Shown here one piece after another: positions 9,223 to 18,404 of a DNA stretch of 64,000 bases (the stretch's first letter is position 1; each line of letters starts with the position of its first letter). A program made the position numbers and the translations under genes. The notes beneath the pieces were generated by a model that was given only the letters and a program-made list of their open reading frames with translations, did not search any database and had not been told where the DNA came from. The DNA is from Spirosoma taeanense. Lineage in GTDB: Bacteria > Bacteroidota > Bacteroidia > Cytophagales > Spirosomataceae. The stretch lies in the NCBI RefSeq assembly GCF_013127955.1, contig NZ_CP053435.1, positions 5,022,001 through 5,086,000 on the forward strand, in the 5' to 3' direction.

Positions 9223-12168
9223 ATGCGTACTGAACACTTTCAGCATCTGGCGGCTCAACTCAACGGCGATTTCTACGACGATCAGACCCAGCGAACGCTC
9301 TACGCTACGGATGCATCGGCTTACCGGGAAATGCCTGCGGCTGTGGCTGTTCCAAAAACGGTTGATGATCTTAAAACGCTGATTGCCTTTGCCCGGGAGC
9401 ACAAAACCTCACTCATTCCCCGCACGGCCGGAACGTCGCTGGCCGGACAGGTTGTGGGCAGCGGTATCGTTGTCGATGTATCAAAATACTTTACCAAGAT
9501 TCTGGAGATTAACCCGGAGGAGCGCTGGGTTCGAGTACAGCCCGGTGTCGTGCGTGACGAACTGAATCAGTTTCTAAAGCCCTACGGCCTTTATTTCGGA
9601 CCGGAAACTTCGACGGCCAACCGGGCGATGATTGGCGGGATGGTCGGCAATAATTCATGCGGATCCAACTCAGTAGTTTACCGGGCTACGCGTGAGCACA
9701 CGCTGTCGGTGAAAGCCTTACTGGCCGATGGGTCTGAGGTTGAATTTGGCCCGACCAGTGGCTGGGATTTCACCAAACAGGTCAGCGAAGCCAGCCGCCG
9801 AAACGGCTCTGCAACGCTGGCCGACCGGATTCTGCTCAAGACCAACGCCATTCTTGCTGATCCGGCTAATCAGGAGGAAATTCGGCGCAACTTCCCTAAA
9901 CGCACCATCGAACGACGTAACACGGGGTATGCTCTGGATGCGCTGCTCGGCATGGAGCCATTTACGGCCGGTGGTGAGCCGTTCAATATGGCCAAGTTCA
10001 TCGCTGGCTCGGAAGGAACCCTTTGTTTTCTGACTGAAATCAAGCTGAACCTCGTTCCTCTACCCCCCAAAGAAGGTGGCCTGGTCTGCGTTCACTGCCA
10101 TTCCATTGATGAGTCGCTGCGCGCTACGCTGGTCGCGCTGAAATATAAGCCTTATGCTGTTGAACTGATTGACGATATCATTCTGGAACGAGCCGACACT
10201 AACGCCGAACAGCGTAAAAACAGCTTTTTTGTCCAGAAAACACCAACGGGTCATTTCCCCATCATTCTGGTTGTTGACCTTTCGCGCGACACCCGGGCCG
10301 AAATTGAGCAACTGGCAGCCCAGATGGAAGCCGAGATGCGGGAAGCCGAATTAGGCTACCATTATCCGCTGCTGTTTGGCGAGGATACCAAGAAAATCTG
10401 GACACTGCGAAAAGCGGGACTGGGTCTGCTTGGTAATCTGCCCGGCGATGAAAAGGCTGTGGCAGTTATTGAAGATACCGCCGTAGACGTTCAGGATTTG
10501 CCCGATTATATCCGCGAGTTCAATGAGATTCTGAGGAAGCACAACATGGCATCGGTCCATTACGCGCATGCAGGTTCGGGCGAGCTGCACCTTCGGCCAA
10601 TCATTAACCTGAAAACAGAAGAAGGTCACCGACAGTATCGTCTTATTGCGGAGGAGATTGCCACGCTGGTCAAGAAATATAATGGTTCGCTCTCGGGTGA
10701 GCACGGCGACGGGCGGTTGCGGGGCGAGTTCATTCCGCAGATGGTCGGGCCGCACAACTACGAGCTGATGCGGCAGATTAAACACACCTGGGACCCGGAT
10801 GGTATTTTCAACCCCGGCAAGATTGTTGAGACGCCCCCGATGGATACGTTTCTTCGGTACGAAGCGGGTCAGCAGACGCCGGAGTTCCAGACCTATTTTC
10901 GTTATAAGGACCAGAATGTGCTGCAACATGCGGAGCAGTGCAACGGCTCGGGCGATTGCCGCAAGACGCAGCTTTCGGGAGGAACCATGTGTCCCAGCTA
11001 CATGGCCACTCGTAACGAAAAAGACACTACGCGCGCGCGGGCCAATATTCTGCGCGAAATGCTCACGCGCTCACCCAAAGAAAACCGCTTCGATCACGAA
11101 GAGATTAAGGAAGTGTATGATCTCTGCCTGTCCTGCAAAGGCTGCAAGAACGAATGCCCGTCGAACGTAGACGTAGCCAAACTGAAAGCCGAGTTTTTAC
11201 AGCACTACTACGACACCAACGGCGTACCGATCCGGTCGCGGCTCATTGCCAACTTTGCCCGGCTGTCAGGATTGGCATCGTTCATTCCCTGGGCCTGGAA
11301 CGGCGTATTGGGTACTCCGTCACTCCGGCGTATTGCCAACCGAACGGTCGGTTTTCATCCAGACCGGACAATTCCTTTGCTGGCCAGCACTACACTGCAT
11401 CGATGGGCTAGAGGAAGAAGCCAGAAGAACCAAAGTGATAAGCAGCTTTTCCTGTTCTGCGATGAGTTCACGAATTATAACGACGTAGAAGTTGGCCAGA
11501 AAGCTATTCAGTTGTTCGAACGGCTGGGCTATACTGTTGTCATTCCTAAACATGGCGAAAGCGGTCGGGCTGCCCTCTCGAAAGGCATGCTGAAATACGC
11601 CAAAACGCTGGCTGAGCATAACGTACGGGCCCTGAAAGACGTTGTAACTGCCGAAATACCTCTTGTTGGGCTGGAGCCGTCTGCCATTCTTACGTTCCGG
11701 GACGAGTACCCTGATCTGGTTGATGAATCCCTAGTGGCCGATGCCAAACGCATTGCCGAAAACGCGCTGACCTTTGAGGAATTTATAGCCCGCGAGCTGG
11801 AAGCCGGACGCATCCGGCCCGAACAGTTCACCGACGAAAAACGCATGATCAAACTACACGGCCATTGCCAGCAGAAGGCTGTTTCATCACTCGTTCCGGG
11901 TAAGAAGGCCTTGTCTCTGCCTAAAAACTATAGCGTGCAGCTCATTCCATCAGGTTGTTGCGGCATGGCGGGGTCGTTTGGGTATGAGGCTGAACATTAC
12001 GAGGTTTCCATGAAAATTGGCGAGCTGGTTCTGTTTCCAACCGTGCGCCAACAACCCGATGACATAATCATTGCCGCACCCGGAACCTCCTGCCGGCACC
12101 AGATTAAGGACGGCACCAATCGGAAAGCCAAACACCCGGCCGAAATTTTATTCGAGGCTCTGAAGTAA
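9223..12168 (+). CDS. FAD-linked oxidase / 4Fe-4S / CCG-domain protein (YdiJ-like D-2-hydroxyglutarate dehydrogenase)
   Basis: This is a 981-aa fusion of a D-lactate/glycolate-oxidase-type flavoprotein with an iron-sulfur module. The PCMH FAD-binding fold occupies about residues 40-275 (PRTAGTSLAGQ and GGMVGNNSCGSNS). The FAD-oxidase C-terminal domain carries HAGSGELHLRP and GEHGDGRLRGEF. The first cysteine region starts at Cys573. A ferredoxin-like CxxCxxCxxxCP set follows at Cys635, 638, 641 and 645, and a CCG motif lies at Cys912-Cys913. This architecture and length match E. coli YdiJ, which oxidises D-2-hydroxyglutarate; glycolate or D-lactate remain possible substrates. No signal peptide is present, so it is probably cytoplasmic or on the inner face of the membrane. 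It is monocistronic, convergent with the efflux operon. Confidence 0.9.
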   Translation: MRTEHFQHLAAQLNGDFYDDQTQRTLYATDASAYREMPAAVAVPKTVDDLKTLIAFAREHKTSLIPRTAGTSLAGQVVGSGIVVDVSKYFTKILEINPEERWVRVQPGVVRDELNQFLKPYGLYFGPETSTANRAMIGGMVGNNSCGSNSVVYRATREHTLSVKALLADGSEVEFGPTSGWDFTKQVSEASRRNGSATLADRILLKTNAILADPANQEEIRRNFPKRTIERRNTGYALDALLGMEPFTAGGEPFNMAKFIAGSEGTLCFLTEIKLNLVPLPPKEGGLVCVHCHSIDESLRATLVALKYKPYAVELIDDIILERADTNAEQRKNSFFVQKTPTGHFPIILVVDLSRDTRAEIEQLAAQMEAEMREAELGYHYPLLFGEDTKKIWTLRKAGLGLLGNLPGDEKAVAVIEDTAVDVQDLPDYIREFNEILRKHNMASVHYAHAGSGELHLRPIINLKTEEGHRQYRLIAEEIATLVKKYNGSLSGEHGDGRLRGEFIPQMVGPHNYELMRQIKHTWDPDGIFNPGKIVETPPMDTFLRYEAGQQTPEFQTYFRYKDQNVLQHAEQCNGSGDCRKTQLSGGTMCPSYMATRNEKDTTRARANILREMLTRSPKENRFDHEEIKEVYDLCLSCKGCKNECPSNVDVAKLKAEFLQHYYDTNGVPIRSRLIANFARLSGLASFIPWAWNGVLGTPSLRRIANRTVGFHPDRTIPLLASTTLHRWARGRSQKNQSDKQLFLFCDEFTNYNDVEVGQKAIQLFERLGYTVVIPKHGESGRAALSKGMLKYAKTLAEHNVRALKDVVTAEIPLVGLEPSAILTFRDEYPDLVDESLVADAKRIAENALTFEEFIARELEAGRIRPEQFTDEKRMIKLHGHCQQKAVSSLVPGKKALSLPKNYSVQLIPSGCCGMAGSFGYEAEHYEVSMKIGELVLFPTVRQQPDDIIIAAPGTSCRHQIKDGTNRKAKHPAEILFEALK

Positions 12169-12192
12169 GACCGACCGTACGGCCGGCCTTAC
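12165..12192 (-). terminator. Shared hairpin between convergent genes
   Basis: Arms 12165-12176 and 12181-12192 surround the loop gtac and overlap the stop codons of both neighbours. In the minus-strand transcript all 12 positions pair (two as G-U); in the plus-strand transcript two A-C mismatches appear. It should therefore act mainly for the efflux operon, although no T-run follows. Confidence 0.5.
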
Positions 12193-13355
12193 TCTTCCTC
12201 GCCCTCTCCTTTCGTCATTTCAGCTTCGAGCACATAAGCCCCCTTCACGACAACCTTCGTCAGGTCGGTTGGCTTCAGGGGTATGACTTCAACGCGCCCC
12301 TGCTCTACCTGGCCAAGTTTGACCGGCACCCGCCGATAGGTGCGCGCCTTAGCAGTTGATACGTACACAAATCCATTCTGGCCTTTACGGACAACAGCCT
12401 CTTCGGGTAAGGTAGTAGCCACCCGCGAGCCGGTCAGAATGCGGGCGTTGAGGAACATGCCGGGGATTAGTCGCGATTCCTGCCCTTCGTTTTCAATATG
12501 ACCGTGAACGTTAATAGTGCGGGCCTCCCCTTCAAACGCTTTTCCAACCAGATAAACCCGTCCACGTACGGTTTCAGCGCCTAGCTTGGGATCATTGAGC
12601 AGGATTGTCTGCCCGTTTTTTATTTTGAACGCGTCGTTCTCAAACACGTTGAGCTCCAGATGCTTGTGTGCCTGGTCCATAACCTGAAACAAAACATCTG
12701 TCGTAGCCACCTGCTGACCCAGGTGAACATTCGAGGCCGTAACGTAACCCGCTACCGGCGATACGATCCGCATAACGGACGATAATTCGCCTTTTTTCAA
12801 TGTCTCAACCGACGTACCCAGCGTCTGGAGTTTAAGCGCCAGTGAGCTAACTAGTGCCCGGTTGCTGGTATAATCCGCTTCGGCCTGCTGAAGTCGTTTC
12901 CGCGCGCCTACTTCTTCGGCATTGAGCGTTTTCTGGCGCTGCAGCTCTGCCTGCTGATAGGTCAACTGACTAATCGCCTGCAGGTAATCCTGCTGCATCT
13001 GAATGTAATCCAGACTTTGCAGCGTTGCCAGCGTTGCTCCCTTACCGATGCGTTGCCCCGGCAAGACGTTGACTCGTTTAATAACACCCGCAATGAGTGG
13101 GCTTACCGAAGCCATATACTGGGGCGGCACATCGACCGTACCGGTGGTTTTCACCTCATCACTAACGGTCGTCTGCGCTGCCGATCCCAGTTGCAGCCCC
13201 ATTGACCTGAGTTGCTCGGGGGTAATCGTCAATTCATCGCCTGTTGCCGTGCTTTGAGCGACCGTACCAGTATCAGCAACGGCGTCGTCTTCGGCAGGCT
13301 TGCCATTGCAGGCAGCCATCAGGAGTGTAATCGATATGATAATGGCGTATTTCAT
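12189..13355 (-). CDS. RND efflux periplasmic adaptor (CzcB/CusB-like) lipoprotein
   Basis: This is the membrane-fusion protein (388 aa) linking an inner-membrane RND pump to the outer-membrane channel. The lipobox LMAAC gives Cys16, so it is probably lipid-anchored. A beta-barrel/lipoyl half follows (VDVPPQYMASVSPLIAGVIK and VLPGQRIGKGATLATLQSLD), then a coiled-coil hairpin at about 115-190. The return lipoyl half is VSPVAGYVTASNVHLGQQV, and a membrane-proximal domain ends the protein. It begins 15 bases after the pump gene on the same strand and is clearly co-transcribed with it. The partner pump has the CzcA-type motif, so Zn, Co, Cd or Ni efflux is likelier than Cu/Ag, but this is inferred. 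The acidic C-terminus (EMTKGEGEEE) is unremarkable. Confidence 0.93.
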   Translation of the reverse strand: MKYAIIISITLLMAACNGKPAEDDAVADTGTVAQSTATGDELTITPEQLRSMGLQLGSAAQTTVSDEVKTTGTVDVPPQYMASVSPLIAGVIKRVNVLPGQRIGKGATLATLQSLDYIQMQQDYLQAISQLTYQQAELQRQKTLNAEEVGARKRLQQAEADYTSNRALVSSLALKLQTLGTSVETLKKGELSSVMRIVSPVAGYVTASNVHLGQQVATTDVLFQVMDQAHKHLELNVFENDAFKIKNGQTILLNDPKLGAETVRGRVYLVGKAFEGEARTINVHGHIENEGQESRLIPGMFLNARILTGSRVATTLPEEAVVRKGQNGFVYVSTAKARTYRRVPVKLGQVEQGRVEVIPLKPTDLTKVVVKGAYVLEAEMTKGEGEEE

Positions 13356-13370
13356 GAGAATGGAGGTTCG

Positions 13371-16300
13371 CTATTCAATGCCCAAAAGCTCTTCGGTCTG
13401 AACAACGATGTTCGTATAATTGAGAACCGTGTTGAGGTAGTCTTCTTCAATGACAAATGCCTGCTGGCTATTCTGGAAAAACTCGATGTAGTCGATCTCT
13501 CCGGCACGATAACTCCGAAGGGCCGTCGACTGGATCAGCCGGGCCTGCGGCAAAGCAGCCTGCTCGAAATAAGCCAGCGACGCCCGCAGGGTTTCGGCGT
13601 TCCGCTGCAGAATGGCCAGTTGCCCGGTCAGCTGCGTTTGCGTATACGTAAAGTTGTTATCGACAAGCTGTTCGTTGATGCGGGCCGCGTTGATGCGGGC
13701 TTTGAACGCTTTGGAAAACAGTGGCACCGACACACCGGCCTGCACAACGTTAAAGCCAGGCTCGTGCAGAATCGACTGATTATAATATCCTATCAATAAA
13801 TCGGGTTTCAGCCGCTGTCGTTCGAGGTGCGTCTGGTTCCGGCTAACAACACGCTCCTGCTGCAGCACCGCCAGAGCAGGATTTGCGGCCAGGGCGACCG
13901 TATCTGCCAGAGGAAAATCGCGCCGGAGGCTAAGCGTTGTATCGATCATCGGTAGATCGGGTACGTTAATAAGCAACTGCAACGCCCGCGTGTGGGTTTC
14001 AATATCGGCCCGCAGACTAAGCTGTCGCAGCCGAACGCTTTGCAGACGCGTATCGGCCGATACCTGCTCCAGTCGGTTGGTTTCACCGGTTCTGTAACGA
14101 ACTTCGGCAGCGCGGGCCGCATTTTGATAGAGACTATCCTGCTGACGTAGGAGTCTGCTTACCTGATAATCAAACAACAGTTGATAATAGGCCTGCTTCA
14201 CCCCGGTACTTAGCTGAACCCGCCGGAGGTCAAACCGACGTTCGGCCGATACAGCATTGCTCTGGTACAACAGCTTCTGAGCCCGATAAAACGACGGCAA
14301 GCCAAACAACTGGGTTGCGCCCACAATGTAGTCGGTTGGGCGAGCCTGCGTCTGACCAATCTGCACTTCCACACTGGTTTTAGCCGGATCAAAGGCCGAG
14401 TTAATCAAAGCTCGCTGACTTTCAATTTCCAGAGCGCTACCCCGTAACAACAGGCTCTGGCGATTGGCCAGATTAATAGCTTGCGGCAAGGTGAGCCGCT
14501 GAATCGTTCCTACATTCACATCAGGAGAAGGAATTGAACGGCTGCTAGCCGTTACTGAGGCCGTCTGGGCCAGCACGCCAAAAGGCAACCCGGCAATCAA
14601 CAACAGGGCCAGCGCTGTTGGTACTGTTGCCGAAGGCTTGCTGGTCCCGCGTTTGGCACGACCCACAACCAGACTATACAGCACCGGCAGCACAACCAGG
14701 GTCAGGAGCGTAGCGGTTATCAAACCGCCGATAACAACCGTTGCCAATGGTTTCTGTACCTCTGCCCCGGCGGAGGTAGACAGCGCCATGGGCAGAAAGC
14801 CCAGTGAGGCTACTGAAGCTGTCATGATTACCGGCCGGAAGCGAACCCGCAAACCGTGTAGAATCCGTTCGTGCAGATCGCGTTCCCCTTCTTTTTCCAG
14901 TTCATTGAAATAACCAATCAAAACAATTCCGTTCAGGACAGCCACGCCGAACAGAGCAATGAAACCAACACCTGCCGAAATACTAAACGGCATATCCCGT
15001 ATCCAGAGCGCTAGCACCCCACCCACGGCCGCAAGAGGAATCGAGCTAAAAATCAGCACGGCATATTTGAGCGAATTGAACGTAGCAAACAGCAGCAGAA
15101 AAATAAGAAACAAAGCCACCGGCACGGCAATACTTAGCCGATCTTTGGCTCGCTGCAGGTTTTCAAACGCTCCACCGTACGTAAAGTAATAGCCCGGTGG
15201 TAGTTTAATCTGCTGCTCCAACCGCTGCTGGATGTCGCCGACTACACTCTCTACGTCGCGTCCCCGGATACTGACACCAATGGTAATCCGACGTTTGGTA
15301 CCGTCATGCGAAATCTGTGCCGGGGCCTGAATATAGCTGATCGTGGCAACCTCATCGAGTGGAACACTCCCCCCACCGGGTAAGGCGACGTAGAGTCCGC
15401 TCAGATCGGTCATATTCTGCCGACTGGCACTATCCAATCGAATCACCATATCGTAATGGCGTTCTCCTTCATAAACAGGCCCGGTCGTTTCGCCTGCAAA
15501 GCCCGCTTTAATGAGCCGGTTTACGTCTGCCACCGACACGCCATACTGCGCCAGCTTCGTCCGGTCATACTGCACGTTGATCTGCGGCAGACCCACCGTT
15601 TGCTCAACGCGCAGGCCCACTACGCCCGGTACTTTCTCGATGAACCGACTGCTGGCATTCGCCTTGTCGAAAAGTACCTGCAGATCATCACCAAAAATTT
15701 TAACGACGATATCCGACTTAACGCCCGTAATCATCTCATTGAACCGCATCTGAATGGGCTGCGTGAACTCAGCCGACGCGCCGGGTACCTCCTGCGCCAG
15801 CACCTCGCCCATTTTGGCGGCCATGTCCTCGCGGTCGGTGGCATTGGTCCAGTCGGCGCGGTCTTTCATGGTGATCATCAGATCAACCTGCTCAACGGGC
15901 ATGGGGTCGGTAGGAATTTCTGACGCACCGATGCGCCCCACAATCTGTCGTACTTCATGGAAGTGCGTTTTCAGGGCTTTCTGCGCTTTGAGTGACGCGT
16001 CAATGGTAGCCGAGAGCGATGTGCCGGAGGGCATCCGAAAATCAATAGCCATATCGCCTTCATCCAATTGCGGAATAAACTCGCCCCCTAACCGGCCGAA
16101 CAGCAGAACAATCACCGCCAGTGCGCCCAGCGCAATCAGGATGGTTGTTTTACGCCAGCGTAGGGCCAGCTTCGCCAGGGGTTCATAATGTTGGTAAAGC
16201 CAGTCCATCAGCCGGTCGGAGAAGGTTCGTTTTATTTCGACCGTTCTGGGCAGTAACAGCGCTGACATCATCGGTACATACGTGAGCGACAGAACCAGAG

Positions 16301-17765
16301 CAGCCAGAATGGCAAACGAAACCGTTTCGGCCATCGGCCGGAACATCTTTCCCTCGATGCCAGTAAGCGAGAGAATCGGCAGGTAAACTATCAGAATAAT
16401 AATCTCGCCAAAAGCCGCCGACCGCCGGATTGCTGAAGCCGATTCAAAGACGGCCTCATCCATCTCGGTGGCCGTAAGCGTTCGGCCAATAAACCGTTTT
16501 TCCTGCCCGAAATGATGCAGCACCGCTTCAACGATAATGATCGACCCATCGACAATCAGGCCAAAGTCAATAGCACCCAAGCTCATCAGGTTGGCCGACA
16601 AGCCCAGCGTTTTCATCATACCGAGGGTAAACAGCATAGCCAGCGGAATTACCGAAGCCACAATCAGGCCCGCCCGCCAGCTGCCCATCAGAATCAACAG
16701 TACCGTTACCACAATCAGGCCTCCTTCCAGCAGGTTACGCTCAACGGTAGCAATGGTTTTACCAATTAGCTTGGTCCGATCAATGAACGGTACGATTTTT
16801 ATTCCTTCGGGCAGCGAGGTCTGAATCCGTTTGATCCGCTCCTTGACGCCTTTAATTGTTGTTTCGGAATCGGCCCCTTTCAGCATTAGCACAATGCCAC
16901 CCACAGCTTCGCCCTCGCCGTTTCGGGTAAGCGCACCAAAGCGTACGGCATGGCCAAACTGCACCTTCGCTACGTTACCAATTCGGATAGGCAACCCATT
17001 CCGGGTGTGGATAATTGTATTCTCGATGTCTTTCAGACTGCTGACGGCACCTTCGCCCCGAATAAAATAGGCCTGATTATTCCGTTCGATATAGCTGCCA
17101 CCGGTGTTGGCATTGTTACGCGCCATGGCATCAGCCAGTTCGGTAAGCGTTACGCCCGACGCTCGCAGGCGTTCAGGGTCAACGGCGACCTCATACTGCT
17201 TCAGATATCCGCCGAAACTGCTGATCTCGATAACCCCTTTAATGCCGGCCAGCTGCCGTTTCACTATCCAGTCCTGAATGGAACGTAACTCCGACAGTGA
17301 ATACTTTCCTTCATAACCGGCCTGGGGTACGAGCGTGTACTGATAGATTTCACCCAGCCCCGTCGTGATGGGGGCCAGAAACGGCTGCCCGTAATCAGCG
17401 GGAATATCTTTCAGCGCATTTTGCAGCTGTTCCGATACCAGCTGCCGGGCTCTGAGCATATCCGTCTCTTCGGTAAACACGACGGTCAGCACCGATAGGC
17501 CCAGCTTGGACACCGAGCGAATCTCCTCTACGTTCTGGAGGTTAGCCATCGCCAGCTCCAGGGGTGTTGTGATGAATCGTTCGGCCTCCTGCGCAGCCAG
17601 CGCGGGCGTCTGCGTAATGACAACGACCTGATTGTTGGTGATATCCGGCACGGCATCGACCGGCAGGTTATAGGCCGAATAGCCACCCCAGCCAATCAGA
17701 GCCAGCACAAACGCCCCAATGACTAATTTATTCCGAATACTGAATCGGATTATGGCATCAAACAT
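13371..17765 (-). CDS. CzcA-type heavy-metal RND pump fused to a TolC-like outer membrane channel domain
   Basis: This 1464-aa polypeptide carries two functions. Residues 1 to about 1040 are a proton-driven RND pump of the heavy-metal class: twelve membrane helices, two large periplasmic loops, and the CzcA-type helix-4 signature DFGLIVDGSIIIVEA (the usual final VEN is VEA here). Residues about 1080-1464 are a TolC/CzcC-like outer-membrane efflux domain with long helices (for example LPQAINLANRQSLLLRG). A hydrophobic stretch at about 1051-1067 joins them and ends in VLAQ, like a signal peptidase I site (cut after Gln1067). It would bring the chain from the cytoplasmic end of the pump back into the periplasm. 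The reading frame is open throughout, so this is a genuine fusion. The adaptor follows 15 bases on; a His/Cys-rich small gene precedes. Confidence 0.93.
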   Translation of the reverse strand: MFDAIIRFSIRNKLVIGAFVLALIGWGGYSAYNLPVDAVPDITNNQVVVITQTPALAAQEAERFITTPLELAMANLQNVEEIRSVSKLGLSVLTVVFTEETDMLRARQLVSEQLQNALKDIPADYGQPFLAPITTGLGEIYQYTLVPQAGYEGKYSLSELRSIQDWIVKRQLAGIKGVIEISSFGGYLKQYEVAVDPERLRASGVTLTELADAMARNNANTGGSYIERNNQAYFIRGEGAVSSLKDIENTIIHTRNGLPIRIGNVAKVQFGHAVRFGALTRNGEGEAVGGIVLMLKGADSETTIKGVKERIKRIQTSLPEGIKIVPFIDRTKLIGKTIATVERNLLEGGLIVVTVLLILMGSWRAGLIVASVIPLAMLFTLGMMKTLGLSANLMSLGAIDFGLIVDGSIIIVEAVLHHFGQEKRFIGRTLTATEMDEAVFESASAIRRSAAFGEIIILIVYLPILSLTGIEGKMFRPMAETVSFAILAALVLSLTYVPMMSALLLPRTVEIKRTFSDRLMDWLYQHYEPLAKLALRWRKTTILIALGALAVIVLLFGRLGGEFIPQLDEGDMAIDFRMPSGTSLSATIDASLKAQKALKTHFHEVRQIVGRIGASEIPTDPMPVEQVDLMITMKDRADWTNATDREDMAAKMGEVLAQEVPGASAEFTQPIQMRFNEMITGVKSDIVVKIFGDDLQVLFDKANASSRFIEKVPGVVGLRVEQTVGLPQINVQYDRTKLAQYGVSVADVNRLIKAGFAGETTGPVYEGERHYDMVIRLDSASRQNMTDLSGLYVALPGGGSVPLDEVATISYIQAPAQISHDGTKRRITIGVSIRGRDVESVVGDIQQRLEQQIKLPPGYYFTYGGAFENLQRAKDRLSIAVPVALFLIFLLLFATFNSLKYAVLIFSSIPLAAVGGVLALWIRDMPFSISAGVGFIALFGVAVLNGIVLIGYFNELEKEGERDLHERILHGLRVRFRPVIMTASVASLGFLPMALSTSAGAEVQKPLATVVIGGLITATLLTLVVLPVLYSLVVGRAKRGTSKPSATVPTALALLLIAGLPFGVLAQTASVTASSRSIPSPDVNVGTIQRLTLPQAINLANRQSLLLRGSALEIESQRALINSAFDPAKTSVEVQIGQTQARPTDYIVGATQLFGLPSFYRAQKLLYQSNAVSAERRFDLRRVQLSTGVKQAYYQLLFDYQVSRLLRQQDSLYQNAARAAEVRYRTGETNRLEQVSADTRLQSVRLRQLSLRADIETHTRALQLLINVPDLPMIDTTLSLRRDFPLADTVALAANPALAVLQQERVVSRNQTHLERQRLKPDLLIGYYNQSILHEPGFNVVQAGVSVPLFSKAFKARINAARINEQLVDNNFTYTQTQLTGQLAILQRNAETLRASLAYFEQAALPQARLIQSTALRSYRAGEIDYIEFFQNSQQAFVIEEDYLNTVLNYTNIVVQTEELLGIE

Positions 17766-17909
17766 GGATTTCTGAATAGAATGAACCGCTCAGGCGGATT
17801 GAGAAACAACAGGTACGAGCTATTGCACTCGCTTAGGTAACGAACACAATGGCAAACTTCGGCTATCTGACGACGGCCGAACCAGTAAGCTTATTCAGCA
17901 ATGAGAAAT

Positions 17910-18302
17910 CTACCGCCAGAACCGCGGTGGTTGCAGGAGTGAGGAGAACGCCTGTCGGGCGTTAAATAAAGGCACTTTGAAAATGGCTGCTGACGCCAGC
18001 TCTGTCACAAATGGCTCGTAAACAAACCGAAAGGCCTGCATGAAATCATAGGCTGAGGAGCCTCCATCAAACGATGGCAAACGGTTGTGGCTATGGCAGG
18101 GTGCTTTGTGATGCGGTGAATCGGGCAAGTAATGATCCAACAGAAAAGCCCAGAAACTCAAATCGTTGCCTTCCTCACGCTGGTGCTGCTGGTAGTGCGT
18201 CAACAACTCGGGCAGATGAGCTACCTGCTCCATGCTCATTCGCGGAATCAAACTTCCCACAAAAAGCATAACTGCCAGGAAAAAAGACACGAGCTGCTTC
18301 AT
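17910..18302 (-). CDS. Small exported His/Cys-containing protein upstream of the metal efflux genes
   Basis: This is a 130-aa protein of unknown family. It starts MKQLVSFFLAVMLFVGSLIP, a signal peptide or membrane anchor. The mature part has a compact metal-ligand-like cluster HHKAPCHSHN encoded at about 18084-18113, several other histidines, and ends LLQPPRFWR. The start was set at ATG 18302 rather than the in-frame TTG at 18323, because the TTG sits inside a TAnnTTTG promoter element and AGGAG lies upstream of the ATG. It lies 144 bases upstream of the RND pump on the same strand, so it probably belongs to the operon. A periplasmic metal-binding or sensing role for the efflux system is an inference from position and the ligand cluster. 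Confidence 0.7.
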   Translation of the reverse strand: MKQLVSFFLAVMLFVGSLIPRMSMEQVAHLPELLTHYQQHQREEGNDLSFWAFLLDHYLPDSPHHKAPCHSHNRLPSFDGGSSAYDFMQAFRFVYEPFVTELASAAIFKVPLFNARQAFSSLLQPPRFWR

Positions 18303-18320
18303 CACCAGTTTTCTTCTCCT

Positions 18321-18328
18321 CAAAAATA
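18321..18328 (-). promoter_or_regulatory. Bacteroidetes -7 promoter element of the efflux operon
   Basis: The minus strand reads TATTTTTG, an exact TAnnTTTG match 19 bases before ATG 18302, implying a short leader of about 12 bases. It lies in the gap after the permease gene, so the efflux operon can be transcribed independently. Confidence 0.5.
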
Positions 18329-18404
18329 CAATACTTTGAATGAATACACATCCGGTCTGGTCGTTCAGCCTTAATTTGTAATTTATCGAACAACGTCATC
18401 GCCT

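Noticed and set aside
15456..15923. 155-codon plus-strand ORF inside the RND pump gene
   Set aside because: It is antisense to conserved pump sequence and its product is low in recognisable features.
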